Part shown: piece after piece, positions 17,843-25,992 of the stretch
Numbering within the stretch: position 1 is the stretch's first letter
Layout: each line of letters opens with the position of its first letter
NCBI GenBank assembly: GCA_002305965.1
Contig: DBRM01000079.1
Coordinates: forward strand, 29,626 to 76,776
From: Syntrophomonas sp. UBA1368
GTDB lineage: Bacteria; Bacillota; Syntrophomonadia; Syntrophomonadales; Syntrophomonadaceae
Direction: 5' to 3'
Length of the DNA stretch: 47,151 bases
The notes under the pieces: model-generated
Databases searched by the model: none
What the model was told of the DNA's origin: nothing
What the model saw: only the letters and a program-made list of their open reading frames with translations
Program-made: the position numbers and the translations under genes

Positions 17843-18513
17843 TCAGTATACTGTGAGTTTGCCTGCCGGGGCTGCAGAAAAAATCGATACAGCAAGGCAC
17901 CGGCAGCAAACCCTCCCACATGAGCCCAAAAAGCGATCTGTTCTGAAGAATCGGAGATAAACAGATCTACTGCCCCGCCCCAAAACTGGGTGATGACCCA
18001 GAAGCCCAGATAGATCCAGGCAGAAAGATTCAACAGGAAAAAAGGTGGAATGAATGTCAGCACCTGGGCATTTCGAAACATGATGAAGTACGCTCCCATG
18101 ATCCCGGCCACTGCACCTGAAGCCCCTACTACCGGCACGTTGGAATAAGGATAAATGAAAAAATGCACCATGGCAGCAATAATGCCACAGAGAAGGTAAA
18201 ACAGCAGAAACTTCACTTTGCCCATTCTATCTTCAACATTATCCCCAAAAAGCCATAAAATCCACATATTGCTGATGACATGTATCCAGCTCCCATGTAA
18301 AAACATAGAAGAAAGAAAGGGCAGGTAATCCAGAGGAAGGGGGTCATATTCCAGATAATATCCGGGAACCAGACCGAACAGATAAAACAGATGCTGCATT
18401 CCTTGTTCATTAAGCTGTGAAGTATAGTAGAATATCAACAGATTGATCAGAATTATGGTTACGGTCACGATGGGAAAAGACTCTCCCGGGGTGCTGTCCC
18501 GCAGTGGAATCAT
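17839..18513 (-). CDS. Rhomboid-family intramembrane serine protease
   Basis: A 224-residue polytopic membrane protein with about six helices. The catalytic serine is in GASGAVAG (about 131) and the histidine in AHVGGF (about 197), giving the Ser-His dyad. HVISNMWILWLFGDNVE matches the conserved N-H-x-x-N-like region of the second helix. Rhomboids cleave single-pass substrates inside the bilayer; the substrate is unknown. ATG with AAAGGAGAG upstream. The tail (PRQANSQYTD) is soluble. Convergent with the hypothetical gene, with stops overlapping, and 45 bp downstream of the TauE-like gene in the same direction. Confidence 0.93.
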   Translation of the reverse strand: MIPLRDSTPGESFPIVTVTIILINLLIFYYTSQLNEQGMQHLFYLFGLVPGYYLEYDPLPLDYLPFLSSMFLHGSWIHVISNMWILWLFGDNVEDRMGKVKFLLFYLLCGIIAAMVHFFIYPYSNVPVVGASGAVAGIMGAYFIMFRNAQVLTFIPPFFLLNLSAWIYLGFWVITQFWGGAVDLFISDSSEQIAFWAHVGGFAAGALLYRFFLQPRQANSQYTD

Positions 18514-18558
18514 AGCTTTGCTCTCCTTTGATGGAATAATAAACCAACGAAGTTCAGT

Positions 18559-19326
18559 CTAAACAAGGTACGTTACAGCCAGGTAGAAAAACAGCAGGGT
18601 AAATAAAGCCTTAAAGACCAACGGTTTGATCCGGTTGGAAATCATTACTCCCAGCTGGGCTCCCATAATCGTTCCCACTCCTAAAAGTATTCCCGCTCGC
18701 AGCACCACAAATCCCTGGCTTAATTTGATCAACCCGCCTACGCCGCTGATAGCTATCATGGCAAATAATGAAGTACCCACTGCCTGTATGGGTGTGATAC
18801 CAAAGAACAGCATTAAACCGGGCACCATGATAAAGCCTCCGCCAATGCCCAAAATACCAGAAAACATACCGGTGATGGTCCCTAAAAAAATGGGTTTGAC
18901 ATAACTATACCGCTGCGCGGCGACTTTCTCATGCTGGTTGGCTTTTCCCTGCCATTCCTTAATAAGGTTTACCGTCATACGCAGGGCAAAGAACAAAAAT
19001 AAAAAACCCAGTAAACTTTCCAGCAGTTCAATATTGGTGCTGAGATACTGTTTAAATAACCAGGAAGCAGGCACCATTCCAATAATACCGCCTGCACCTA
19101 CCAATAAACCTTCTTTGATTTTTACATGACCGCTTTTGAAATGGCCATATGCACCGGAGACTGCAGTAAAAAATACGGCAAAAAGAGTAGTTGACACTGC
19201 GGTGGCCGCGTCAAAACCCAGCAGTAAACCAGACAGGGGCAACATGATCACCCCGCCGCCAATTCCTAAAACAGCACCTAAAATACCTGCCAATATTCCA
19301 ATCAATACACTCAATAAATCTATCAT
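18559..19326 (-). CDS. TSUP-family transporter (TauE/SafE, UPF0721)
   Basis: A 255-residue membrane protein with two homologous halves, each starting with a glycine-rich segment (GILGAVLGIGGGVIMLPLS at about 12-30 and GMFSGILGIGGGFIMVPGL at about 150). This duplication and about eight hydrophobic helices define the TauE/SafE family, which exports sulfite, sulfoacetate or related anions. The substrate is not readable. The start is ATG with AAGGAA upstream. It lies between the rhomboid gene (same strand) and the flavodiiron gene, from which it is separated by a hairpin terminator. Confidence 0.9.
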   Translation of the reverse strand: MIDLLSVLIGILAGILGAVLGIGGGVIMLPLSGLLLGFDAATAVSTTLFAVFFTAVSGAYGHFKSGHVKIKEGLLVGAGGIIGMVPASWLFKQYLSTNIELLESLLGFLFLFFALRMTVNLIKEWQGKANQHEKVAAQRYSYVKPIFLGTITGMFSGILGIGGGFIMVPGLMLFFGITPIQAVGTSLFAMIAISGVGGLIKLSQGFVVLRAGILLGVGTIMGAQLGVMISNRIKPLVFKALFTLLFFYLAVTYLV

Positions 19327-19346
19327 ACTTATTCCTTAATAAAATG

Positions 19347-19378
19347 AACTTCCGGCAGTTTAACTGCTGCCGGAAGTT
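19347..19378 (-). terminator. Terminator after the flavodiiron gene
   Basis: A perfect 12-bp stem (AACTTCCGGCAG / CTGCCGGAAGTT) with an 8-base loop lies 10 bases beyond the stop. The T-tract on the minus strand is weak (CATTTTATT), so read-through into the TauE-like gene is possible. Confidence 0.65.
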
Positions 19379-19388
19379 AATAAATTAT

Positions 19389-22001
19389 CTATTCGACAGG
19401 GTCAAACATATCTTTGGCGGCTCCGCATACCGGACATTCATCCGGCGGCTCCGGCCCTTCATGAACATAGCCGCAAACCCGGCACTCCCACTTACTATAC
19501 TGCTTATTACCCGACTGGTCACGTCCCATTTGTCCCATAGTATTGCCCGCATCAGCCTTTTTGGCGATGATCACTTCTCCGACCAGAACACCATTCTTAT
19601 GGAAGCTCTTCTTAAAATAACCCTCGCCCGGATCGTTAATTTCTGTGACCCGGCATTCATCAGGATTTACATTAACATCACCCATGGAGAAAATCTCCTG
19701 ATCAAAGGCTGCCAGCATCGTGGTAATGGCCGGAGGAGAATACTCGATCCAGTCACCGGCAGCAGCAGCTCCGGCGATCCTTCCCATTTCGGTGGATACC
19801 GGCCACAATCCTATCATCCTTTCTCCGAATTGTGCACTATCACCGGCTGCATAAATGTTTGAAATGCTGGTCCGCATCTGACTATCGACGGCAATGCCTT
19901 GTTTGATTTCCAGTCCGGCTTCCGCAGCCAATTCAACATTTGGCTTTACTCCTGTAGAGAGCAGGATCAAATCGCCTTCAACAATTTTGCCGCTTTTTAG
20001 TTTCACAGCATTTGCCTGTTCGGCGCCCATGATTTCTTCCGTTGCTTCGCCTAACAGCAGTTCCACTCCTTTAGAACGGATGATTTCCTGCAGGCGCTGT
20101 GATGAGGAAGCATCAAGCTGCCTGGGCATGAGACGGTCGCTGAACTCTACCACTGTGACCTGTAAACCGGAGCAGACCATTTCCCAAACCGCCTCCAGGC
20201 CCAACACTCCGCCGCCTATTACAATTGCTTTCTTAGCATTTTTCATGGCTGCTTTAAGGGTAATTGCATCCTTTAAATTTCTCAGCGCATAAACACCTGC
20301 TTTATCGGCTCCCGGAATGGGGGGAATATTGCTGCGCGCACCATTGGCAATGATCAGCTTATCATATTTATATGCTTCATCACCGGCTTTGACCAGTTTT
20401 TCCCCGGGGACTATTGCCGTTACTTTGCATCCGGTCCTGATTGTGATCTTTTGTTCCTCATACCACGGAGCCGGGTGGACATAAAGACGGTCATCGCTTA
20501 GATCCTCACCCAGGAAATCGGACAAGGCCGGACGGAAGTAGGGCAGATACTCTTCTTCAGTCAGCATCACGATCTCACCGCTGCGATTCCGTTTGCGGAT
20601 CGCTTCTGCTGCTGAAAGGGCTGCGATCCCGCTGCCAATGATGATGAACTTCTCATTGGTATCATTGATAAATTCGTCTTCCGCTATGACTGGTACGAAA
20701 TTTTCCTTGCCCACTCCGCAGGCCGGACAGATATCCGGAGCTTCTTCCCCGGTATGTTCATAGCCGCAAATCAAGCATTTCCATTTCTTTTTGGCTTTAT
20801 CCTGCCTCTTATCCAGTATAGCCCGGGCAAAATCGTTGCCGGCAGTAAATGCATCGTCCAGACTGCGCTGGGAAGGTTTGAATCTCACTTTCAAACCAGG
20901 CAAAACCTGCATACGCAAAGAACGCAGACGGTTTTCGATCGCCGGCACTGCTTCCCCGCTCCAGCCATAAGCGCCAAAAGCCATGGCGGTTTTACCGGCA
21001 TGAATGATAGGTGACAGAGAAGTGATCAACTGCCATATAGGCGGCAGGGCATCACCATTAAGAGTCGGTGACCCGACCAATAACCCGTCTGCATATAATA
21101 TTTCCGGCAGTACTTCTTCAACCGGTGTATAAACCAGGTCATACTGTTTCAGCTCGAAATCCCCCATCGCAGTGATCCCTTCTGCAATGGCATCGGCCAA
21201 AGTGGCGGTATATCCATAGGCACTCACGTAAGCCATGATGATTACGGGTTTATCGTGCTGCTTTACCGGGGGTGCAGACCATTCCTTATACAGGTTCATG
21301 TAATAATCCAGCTTTTCACGCAAAACCGGACCATGACCGGGACAGATAATTTCAATCGGCAGATCTTTGATTTTTTCAAGAGCTTCCTGCACATATGGCT
21401 TGAACGGGCCCATGATCATGTCAAAGTAATACTTGTAGGAATCATAAAAATCCCCGCCGATGATATCATTGAAAACCCTTTCATCAGCATAATGGCTGCC
21501 AAAAGAATCACAGGTAAATAAAACCTTGTCTTCTACTGCATAAGTATACATGGAATCCGGCCAATGCAGGAATGGGGCACTGATAAAACGCAGTGTCCTG
21601 CCGCCCAGATCCAGTTCTTCACCATGTTCCACCGCCCGGGATTTAAATGTACGGTTGGCGATTTCCTTAAGAAAGTCCAAAGCAGTTGCGCTGCCCAGCA
21701 CCGTCAGTCCCGGGATCTTGTCCAGCAGCATTTCAACGGAACCTGCATGGTCAGGTTCGGTATGATTCATAATCAAATAGTCGATCTCACTTAATTTAAC
21801 CACTTCCTGGATCTTCTGCAGGTATTCGTCGAAGAATTTCTCCTTGACTGTTTCAATCAATACAGTCTTGTCCTGCCCTTTGACCAGATAAGCGTTATAA
21901 CTGGTTCCATATTCGGTGACCATAACAATATCAAATATTCTCAGATCCGGGTTTTGAACTCCCACGAAAAAAATATCCTCTTTGATTTTCAATGCCGGCA
22001 T
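19389..22001 (-). CDS. Five-domain flavodiiron protein: MBL-flavodoxin-rubredoxin-NADH:rubredoxin reductase-rubredoxin
   Basis: An 870-residue NADH-driven O2/H2O2 (possibly NO) reductase. Domains: metallo-beta-lactamase diiron domain (1-250) with all ligands visible (HTEPDHAG, LHWPDS, TCDSFG, PGHGP); flavodoxin (255-395, binds FMN); rubredoxin 1 (about 408-440, CLICG...CPACG); FAD/NAD reductase of NROR type (about 450-815, IIGSGIAALSAAEA, IVIGGGVLGLE, YAAGDSAQ); rubredoxin 2 (about 836-866, CRVCG...CPVCG). Electrons plausibly pass NADH-FAD-rubredoxin-FMN-diiron in one chain. I recall a reported five-domain protein of this kind from Syntrophomonas wolfei acting on O2 and H2O2. ATG has AAAGGAGGG upstream. 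The leader carries palindromic sites (separate entries), suggesting regulation. Cytosolic. Confidence 0.95.
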   Translation of the reverse strand: MPALKIKEDIFFVGVQNPDLRIFDIVMVTEYGTSYNAYLVKGQDKTVLIETVKEKFFDEYLQKIQEVVKLSEIDYLIMNHTEPDHAGSVEMLLDKIPGLTVLGSATALDFLKEIANRTFKSRAVEHGEELDLGGRTLRFISAPFLHWPDSMYTYAVEDKVLFTCDSFGSHYADERVFNDIIGGDFYDSYKYYFDMIMGPFKPYVQEALEKIKDLPIEIICPGHGPVLREKLDYYMNLYKEWSAPPVKQHDKPVIIMAYVSAYGYTATLADAIAEGITAMGDFELKQYDLVYTPVEEVLPEILYADGLLVGSPTLNGDALPPIWQLITSLSPIIHAGKTAMAFGAYGWSGEAVPAIENRLRSLRMQVLPGLKVRFKPSQRSLDDAFTAGNDFARAILDKRQDKAKKKWKCLICGYEHTGEEAPDICPACGVGKENFVPVIAEDEFINDTNEKFIIIGSGIAALSAAEAIRKRNRSGEIVMLTEEEYLPYFRPALSDFLGEDLSDDRLYVHPAPWYEEQKITIRTGCKVTAIVPGEKLVKAGDEAYKYDKLIIANGARSNIPPIPGADKAGVYALRNLKDAITLKAAMKNAKKAIVIGGGVLGLEAVWEMVCSGLQVTVVEFSDRLMPRQLDASSSQRLQEIIRSKGVELLLGEATEEIMGAEQANAVKLKSGKIVEGDLILLSTGVKPNVELAAEAGLEIKQGIAVDSQMRTSISNIYAAGDSAQFGERMIGLWPVSTEMGRIAGAAAAGDWIEYSPPAITTMLAAFDQEIFSMGDVNVNPDECRVTEINDPGEGYFKKSFHKNGVLVGEVIIAKKADAGNTMGQMGRDQSGNKQYSKWECRVCGYVHEGPEPPDECPVCGAAKDMFDPVE

Positions 22002-22025
22002 GATTTCCCTCCTTTATTCCTTTTT

Positions 22026-22042
22026 ATACCCTGTACGGGTAT
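22026..22042 (-). promoter_or_regulatory. Operator-like palindrome ATACCC-N5-GGGTAT beside the flavodiiron promoter
   Basis: ATACCC (22026-22031) and GGGTAT (22037-22042) form a perfect 6-bp dyad. Its right arm overlaps a TATAAT on the minus strand (22041-22046), the likely -10 for the flavodiiron gene, about 40 bases before the ATG. The shape resembles CsoR/CstR-type sites (A-T-A-C-C-C half-sites), which is recollection, not a match. No CsoR-family gene is in the window. No clear -35 was found. Confidence 0.5.
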
Positions 22043-22097
22043 TATACAAAATATATTTGGCTAATGCTAGTCCCCTTGGTTGATATTGTATAATACC
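22038..22097. repeat. 12-bp perfect inverted repeat in the flavodiiron leader
   Basis: GGTATTATACAA at 22038-22049 and TTGTATAATACC at 22086-22097 are exact reverse complements, 36 bases apart, and each contains a TATAAT. The left copy faces the flavodiiron gene and the right copy faces the other way. Upstream, around 22137-22148 on the minus strand, is a strong AAGGAGGAGG with no matching gene. An ATG at 22123 opens an 18-codon frame ending at 22067, too far (14 bases) from that site to be convincing. This fills the 194-base gap. Confidence 0.6.
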
Positions 22098-22195
22098 TCC
22101 GGCAGCATACGCAAACCTGGCATCTGCTTTTAACTTCCCCTCCTCCTTCTTGAAACCCGCAATCTGGTCGACTCATTTATGATCTTTTTCCTTGT

Positions 22196-22996
22196 TTACT
22201 TTGGATTTAACTGCAAACTTTTCATAGGATCCGGCTTGATTATTTTTATATCAGGAAACAAATCAGCCATAATGCGCTGGAACCGGGTGGTATCCACCTC
22301 GCTTGAAACCGGCGGAAATGAATCATCGAAATGCTGAAGAAAAACGGCGTGCGGTTTAATACGCCTGATAAAATGAAGGGCATACTCTTCCATATCCGAC
22401 CGGCCCTGAAAAGGCAGCGTCATCAGGTCCACCGCTTCCGGATACATTTCAGTAAAACACATTCCCAAACTACCCAAATGAAGGATTTGCTTTCCTTCAG
22501 CTTTGATATTGTAGATGAGTACCTGTCCTTTGGGATAATGCAAGAATCCGTTGATGATCTTCCCCAGGTTTTTCATCCACTTAAAAACACGCCGGTTAAA
22601 CAAGGTCTGTATGATCAGTCGCCGGTCAAAAGAAATATGTTCGCCGGGAAAAACCATGATCTCGAAATTCTCCAGTTCAATGATATCTCCGGGCTTTATA
22701 CAGACGATGCGCTCAGCAGCCACGTTCTGCTTTTTTAATTTTGCAGCCACGATCTCATGACAGTAAACTTTTGCCTGACCTGCTTTCAGCAGTTCCGGAA
22801 CATGCAAGGTATGATCAAAATGGCCGTGGGTGATAAAAATATGCCTGGTATCTAAAATTTCCTGCATTGAGATGTATTTTTCCGGGTTGTTGAGTGAAAA
22901 AAACGGGTCAAAGAGAATCCTTTCATCCGCAGAAGTCATAGAAACAGCAGCAGTTCCATACCACTTTATTTCTATTGCTCTCCTCCCATTATTCAT
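22196..22996 (-). CDS. Metallo-beta-lactamase-fold hydrolase
   Basis: A 266-residue protein with the metal-binding HGHFDH (HxHxDH, about 55-60), DPFF near residue 31, GEHISFD and the later LGSLG and HFDDSF segments that close the metal site. It resembles the UlaG / UPF0173 branch of the fold more than beta-lactamases or the flavodiiron domain next door. The substrate is unknown. The start chosen is ATG 22996, but its ribosome site is poor; GGGAGGAG lies inside the first codons, with no ATG, GTG or TTG suitably placed after it. It is on the same strand as the flavodiiron gene, 194 bp before it. Confidence 0.85.
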   Translation of the reverse strand: MNNGRRAIEIKWYGTAAVSMTSADERILFDPFFSLNNPEKYISMQEILDTRHIFITHGHFDHTLHVPELLKAGQAKVYCHEIVAAKLKKQNVAAERIVCIKPGDIIELENFEIMVFPGEHISFDRRLIIQTLFNRRVFKWMKNLGKIINGFLHYPKGQVLIYNIKAEGKQILHLGSLGMCFTEMYPEAVDLMTLPFQGRSDMEEYALHFIRRIKPHAVFLQHFDDSFPPVSSEVDTTRFQRIMADLFPDIKIIKPDPMKSLQLNPK

Positions 22997-23132
22997 GCTT
23001 TCAAAAACAACACCTTTGAGAGTATTCAGAACTTTCTTGATTTGATTATATACCTTCCCGGTATTAATTTATATGTTGACAAATCCTCAATAAAACATCT
23101 GTGTGATGAGCCAATGGAAAACTCCAGTCAAT

Positions 23133-23163
23133 TTGCAAGAAAAATATTGAATTATTGTATAAT
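23133..23163 (+). promoter_or_regulatory. Candidate promoter for the DUF4349 lipoprotein gene
   Basis: TTGCAA (23133-23138), a 19-base spacer and a perfect TATAAT (23158-23163), 73 bases before the start codon. The spacer is longer than the optimum of 17. Confidence 0.4.
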
Positions 23164-23236
23164 TGGTTAACAAGCAAAATCAGCAAAGATTCTATGTAAT
23201 AATTGATAAATCATTGACAAGGGGGATGATGTCATA

Positions 23237-24127
23237 ATGTTTAAAAGCATGTTTACCCGCAGCAGGAAAGTATCCTTAATTACTGCGGTATTGCTTCTGA
23301 TTCTGGCGTTGCAGATCGCGACAGGCTGCGGCAGCAGCAACAAGAGCACTGCGGATTATGTAAGTCAGAAGAGCACCAGTCAGTCAGAAGTGGCCCGGGA
23401 CCAGGACGGTGGGATGGGAACTACTCCAGCCATCCCCAATGATGTGGAAAGGAAAATCATCCAGAATGTCGATCTTAGAATGCAGGTCGATGATGTACAG
23501 TCGGTGATGGATAAAATTATTGCACTGACCGGCCAAAAAGGCGGCTACATAGTGAACAGCAGCATTTACAAGGAAGAAGAAAACCATTTCCGGGCATCAC
23601 TGACGGTCAAAATACCCCGGGAAAAATTAAATGAAGCGGTCCACTCCATTAATGAACTCGGTGAAGTGGTCAACCATGATACCTATACCGAAGATGTGAC
23701 GGAAGAGTACTATGATTCCCAGGCAAGACTTACAGTACTGGAAGCAAAAGAAACCCGGCTCATCGCTTTGCTGGATAAAGCTGCCAGTATCACAGATATC
23801 GTAGCCATCGAAAATGAACTGGCCAAAGTACGCAGCGATATTGAAGTTCTCAAAGGGCGGCTGCAATACTTGACCAATGCTACCTCATTCAGCACCATTA
23901 ATATAAACCTGACACAAGCGGTCCCCGGCCAGATCAAAGCCCCTCAAGGCACCACCGGCAAAGCCTGGCAAGGACTGATCAACAGTATTAACAGCCTGAT
24001 CGATTTTGGCAGTAACCTGATCGTCTTTCTGGTTACCCTCCTGCCCTGGCTGGCGGTACTGGCAGTTATATATTTTATCGTCCGCGCAATAAGAAATAAA
24101 CGTAAAAGCAAAATTGATCCTCAATAA
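23237..24127 (+). CDS. DUF4349 domain lipoprotein with C-terminal membrane helix
   Basis: A 296-residue exported protein. A basic start and hydrophobic stretch (LITAVLLLILALQ) lead to a lipobox-like IATGC at about 29-33, so the mature protein is probably lipid-anchored at Cys33. A serine-rich linker follows. The core (about 70-230) is DUF4349: RMQVDDVQSVMDKI, a predicted beta-alpha domain, then a coiled coil (about 170-215, ARLTVLEAKETRLIALLDKA). A C-terminal transmembrane helix (about 258-282) ends in a basic tail. The function of the family is unknown. GGGGG lies 12 bases upstream of the ATG. Confidence 0.85.
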   Translation: MFKSMFTRSRKVSLITAVLLLILALQIATGCGSSNKSTADYVSQKSTSQSEVARDQDGGMGTTPAIPNDVERKIIQNVDLRMQVDDVQSVMDKIIALTGQKGGYIVNSSIYKEEENHFRASLTVKIPREKLNEAVHSINELGEVVNHDTYTEDVTEEYYDSQARLTVLEAKETRLIALLDKAASITDIVAIENELAKVRSDIEVLKGRLQYLTNATSFSTININLTQAVPGQIKAPQGTTGKAWQGLINSINSLIDFGSNLIVFLVTLLPWLAVLAVIYFIVRAIRNKRKSKIDPQ

Positions 24128-24143
24128 TACCCGAGCATAAAAA

Positions 24144-24191
24144 AAGCGGGATATTGGTGAACCAAAAACCAGTTCATCAATGATCCCGCTT
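24144..24191. terminator. Convergent terminator between the DUF4349 gene and molbindin 2
   Basis: A long stem (AAGCGGGAT...TTGGTGAAC paired with GTTCATCAATGATCCCGCTT, a few mismatches) is followed on the minus strand by T7. On the plus strand the T-tract is weak, so it mainly serves the molbindin gene. Confidence 0.75.
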
Positions 24192-24203
24192 ATAATATCG
24201 GAT

Positions 24204-24413
24204 TTAATCAATGGCTACCATAACATTGGAAGCTTTTATTACGGCATAGGCCTCCTTGCCGGATGCAAGGCCCATCTTTTCAGCAGATTCCTTGGTAATA
24301 ACGGATACGATCGTCTCTCCTCCGGCCAGTTCGATATGAATTTCGCAATTCACTGCTCCTTGTACTACTTTTACGACTTTCCCTTTTAAAGCGTTGCGGG
24401 CACTAAGTTGCAT
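24204..24413 (-). CDS. Molbindin-like TOBE (Mop) domain protein, second copy
   Basis: A 69-residue single TOBE/Mop domain: MQLSARNALKGKV at the start, IVSVITKESAEKMGL in the middle and AVIKASNVMVA at the end, as in molbindin and ModE C-terminal domains. It likely binds molybdate or tungstate as an oligomeric ring. ATG 24413 was chosen since AAAGGATG precedes it and the product then begins in the family's usual way; an ATG 27 bases earlier would add MNIIERMIS. It is distinct in sequence from the plus-strand molbindin at 6201-6416. No ModABC transporter is nearby. Confidence 0.85.
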   Translation of the reverse strand: MQLSARNALKGKVVKVVQGAVNCEIHIELAGGETIVSVITKESAEKMGLASGKEAYAVIKASNVMVAID

Positions 24414-24731
24414 AGAAATCATCCTTTCTATTATGTTCATTACACCATCTACATATAAAGTATAGCATATCCCATTTCATATAGATCTTACCTATTATCA
24501 GTAAAAATAATTTTCATCTCTGCGAATGAATTTCCATTTCTAAGATTGACCAATTCCCTTTATTACTCCGGGCAGCATGATTAAACCACTCCATCACCAG
24601 CATACCGATTTGCAGTTCTGCATAAAAGCTCTCAAATCAATTATGCCGGGTCTCTATAGGTACTTTCGACCCAAATAAGTTGTTGATACTATCAATGGTT
24701 TTTTACTTCAAAATCAGCTCATTAAAAAAAG
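24414..24731. other. Intergenic stretch, nothing certain
   Basis: No full gene is visible in these 318 bases. A minus-strand frame of about 40 codons (roughly 24535-24655) reads like protein (AELQIGMLVMEWFNHAARSN) but has no ribosome site and could be a relic. TATACT (minus strand, about 24460) may serve molbindin 2. Confidence 0.3.
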
Positions 24732-24757
24732 AAAAGCCCGAATTGGGCTTTTTTTAT
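24732..24757. terminator. Bidirectional terminator beside tRNA-Pro
   Basis: A stem AAAAGCCC / GGGCTTTT with a 5-base loop has T-tracts on both strands. It lies just beyond the 3' end of the minus-strand tRNA. Confidence 0.85.
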
Positions 24758-24763
24758 TCGAAA

Positions 24764-24840
24764 TGGTCGGGATGACAGGATTTGAACCTGCGGCCTCCTG
24801 GTCCCGAACCAGGCGCTCTACCAAGCTGAGCCACATCCCG
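24764..24840 (-). tRNA. tRNA-Pro (anticodon CGG), CCA encoded
   Basis: Read on the minus strand, 77 nt fold into a full cloverleaf. The acceptor is CGGGATG / CATCCCG with discriminator A and an encoded CCA. The D arm is GCTC...GAGC. The anticodon stem CCTGG / CCAGG encloses loop TTCGGGA, giving anticodon CGG (codon CCG, proline). The T arm is GCAGG TTCAAAT CCTGT. Confidence 0.96.
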
Positions 24841-24893
24841 ACGCGCATGTAATATAATAGCAAAAAATCAACTGAGAATCAATAAAGAAAATT

Positions 24894-25478
24894 TTAGTTA
24901 TACCGATGGAACAATTGTCCCACCAGATTGAAAAAAACCACAGATGCATAAAACAGCAGCAAAACTCCGATAAATGATACCACCGGCAGAAAGGACATGA
25001 TCAGAATACTGAATGAACCAACTACTACCATGGTCACATAGGCAGGCAAATAATACTGCATCACTGCCATGGTCTGTTCAAATATAAGTTTGATCTTTAA
25101 AACATCTTCGAAATTGCGTCTGAAACTGTAGCTTGCCAATGCGGCAGGCAGCATTAATCCGGCCAGCAACAATAGTATCGAGGCAATAATGGTTCCAATG
25201 ATAGGTATAAAGCTTAATACGGGAAAAAGGATGATAGGAACGGCCAGATAAAAAACAATGATCAGCAGGGCAAAAAAACCATCCTTAAAGAGTTCTCCCC
25301 AGTCCTCCCATTCCGGTAATTGGGTCCGGCCCTGCATCCCCAGTTGCAGACAATTTAAAAAATACCCTAGAGTAAGCAGATTCAATACCGGCACCAGTGA
25401 TACCACACAGCCAATGATTATTTTCTTAACCCAATCCTTGTCTGACAGGGGAAATTTTATAAAATCAGCCAAATCCAT
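24894..25478 (-). CDS. DUF4013 membrane protein
   Basis: A 194-residue integral membrane protein. The N-terminal KFPLSDKDWVKKIIIG and the LPEWEDWGELFKDG motif (about 54-67) are the hallmarks of DUF4013. Four to five hydrophobic helices follow (about 20-42, 68-90, 92-118, 140-165, 165-188). The function of the family is unknown. ATG with GGAGGG upstream. Downstream on the same strand is the tRNA-Pro gene (54 bp), so a shared transcript is possible. Confidence 0.85.
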   Translation of the reverse strand: MDLADFIKFPLSDKDWVKKIIIGCVVSLVPVLNLLTLGYFLNCLQLGMQGRTQLPEWEDWGELFKDGFFALLIIVFYLAVPIILFPVLSFIPIIGTIIASILLLLAGLMLPAALASYSFRRNFEDVLKIKLIFEQTMAVMQYYLPAYVTMVVVGSFSILIMSFLPVVSFIGVLLLFYASVVFFNLVGQLFHRYN

Positions 25479-25525
25479 AACTTAAATCCCTCCTCAAAAC
25501 AATTATATACGGAAGAAAGTGAGTT

Positions 25526-25636
25526 ATGTCTTTCGAAAAAGATAAGACAGGATATTGTCCGCATTCGTACAATGCCGATTTGCAGCCGGATAAAAATTGG
25601 AGATTAGAAAGTCCCGCCATTCACCGTACTCAATGA
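25526..25636 (+). CDS. Possible 36-residue protein
   Basis: ATG 25526 opens a 36-codon frame (MSFEKDKTGYCPHSYNADLQ at its start), with a weak GAAAGTGAG upstream. The peptide is hydrophilic and has one cysteine. A 7-bp hairpin (CCCGCCA / TGGCGGG, 25613-25645) covers its end. Without homologues it may be chance. Confidence 0.25.
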   Translation: MSFEKDKTGYCPHSYNADLQPDKNWRLESPAIHRTQ

Positions 25637-25690
25637 CCTGGCGGGGCTGGTAGTATAACAATGATTTTGGTTTTTAAATACTGGGGGAGA

Positions 25691-25972
25691 TCATTCTCCC
25701 CCGAATTTATCCAGATGTGGTTGGCGTTCTTTATACATTTCCTGGATAGAGGAAACTCTTTCAGCCCAGTATTGCATTTTTTTCACTGCATCATCTTCCG
25801 CAGCTGAATCAACTTTTAGCACTTCGGTGTCATTGATTTGAATACCAATGGTATAGTAACCATTTTCATCGGAGCGGATCATCAACCCATGGATCTGGTC
25901 TTTTTCCAGCAGTCCGATATTGAATTCATCCATACTCATGATAGGAGTTTCGTAGCTGACTCTATCGCCCAT
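25691..25972 (-). CDS. Hypothetical small protein, paralogue B
   Basis: A 93-residue soluble acidic protein that I do not recognise. Its centre, GLMIRSDENGYYTIGIQINDT, aligns with GLIAASDTENGIYNIALQLS of the gene directly upstream: GL-x3-SD-x-NG-x-Y-x-I-x-x-Q, then V-L-x-VD and a helical tail. The two are tandem duplicates that have diverged. ATG 25972 is preceded by AGGAGG at the right distance and lies 20 bp after the stop of paralogue A, so the pair is one operon. No signal peptide, metal motif or transmembrane segment was seen. Confidence 0.8.
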   Translation of the reverse strand: MGDRVSYETPIMSMDEFNIGLLEKDQIHGLMIRSDENGYYTIGIQINDTEVLKVDSAAEDDAVKKMQYWAERVSSIQEMYKERQPHLDKFGGE

Positions 25973-25992
25973 GTTTTGTTTCCTCCTATCAA

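Noticed and set aside
24535..24655. Protein-like minus-strand fragment upstream of molbindin 2
   Set aside because: About 40 codons, no ribosome site, no recognised family; noted only as a possible relic.
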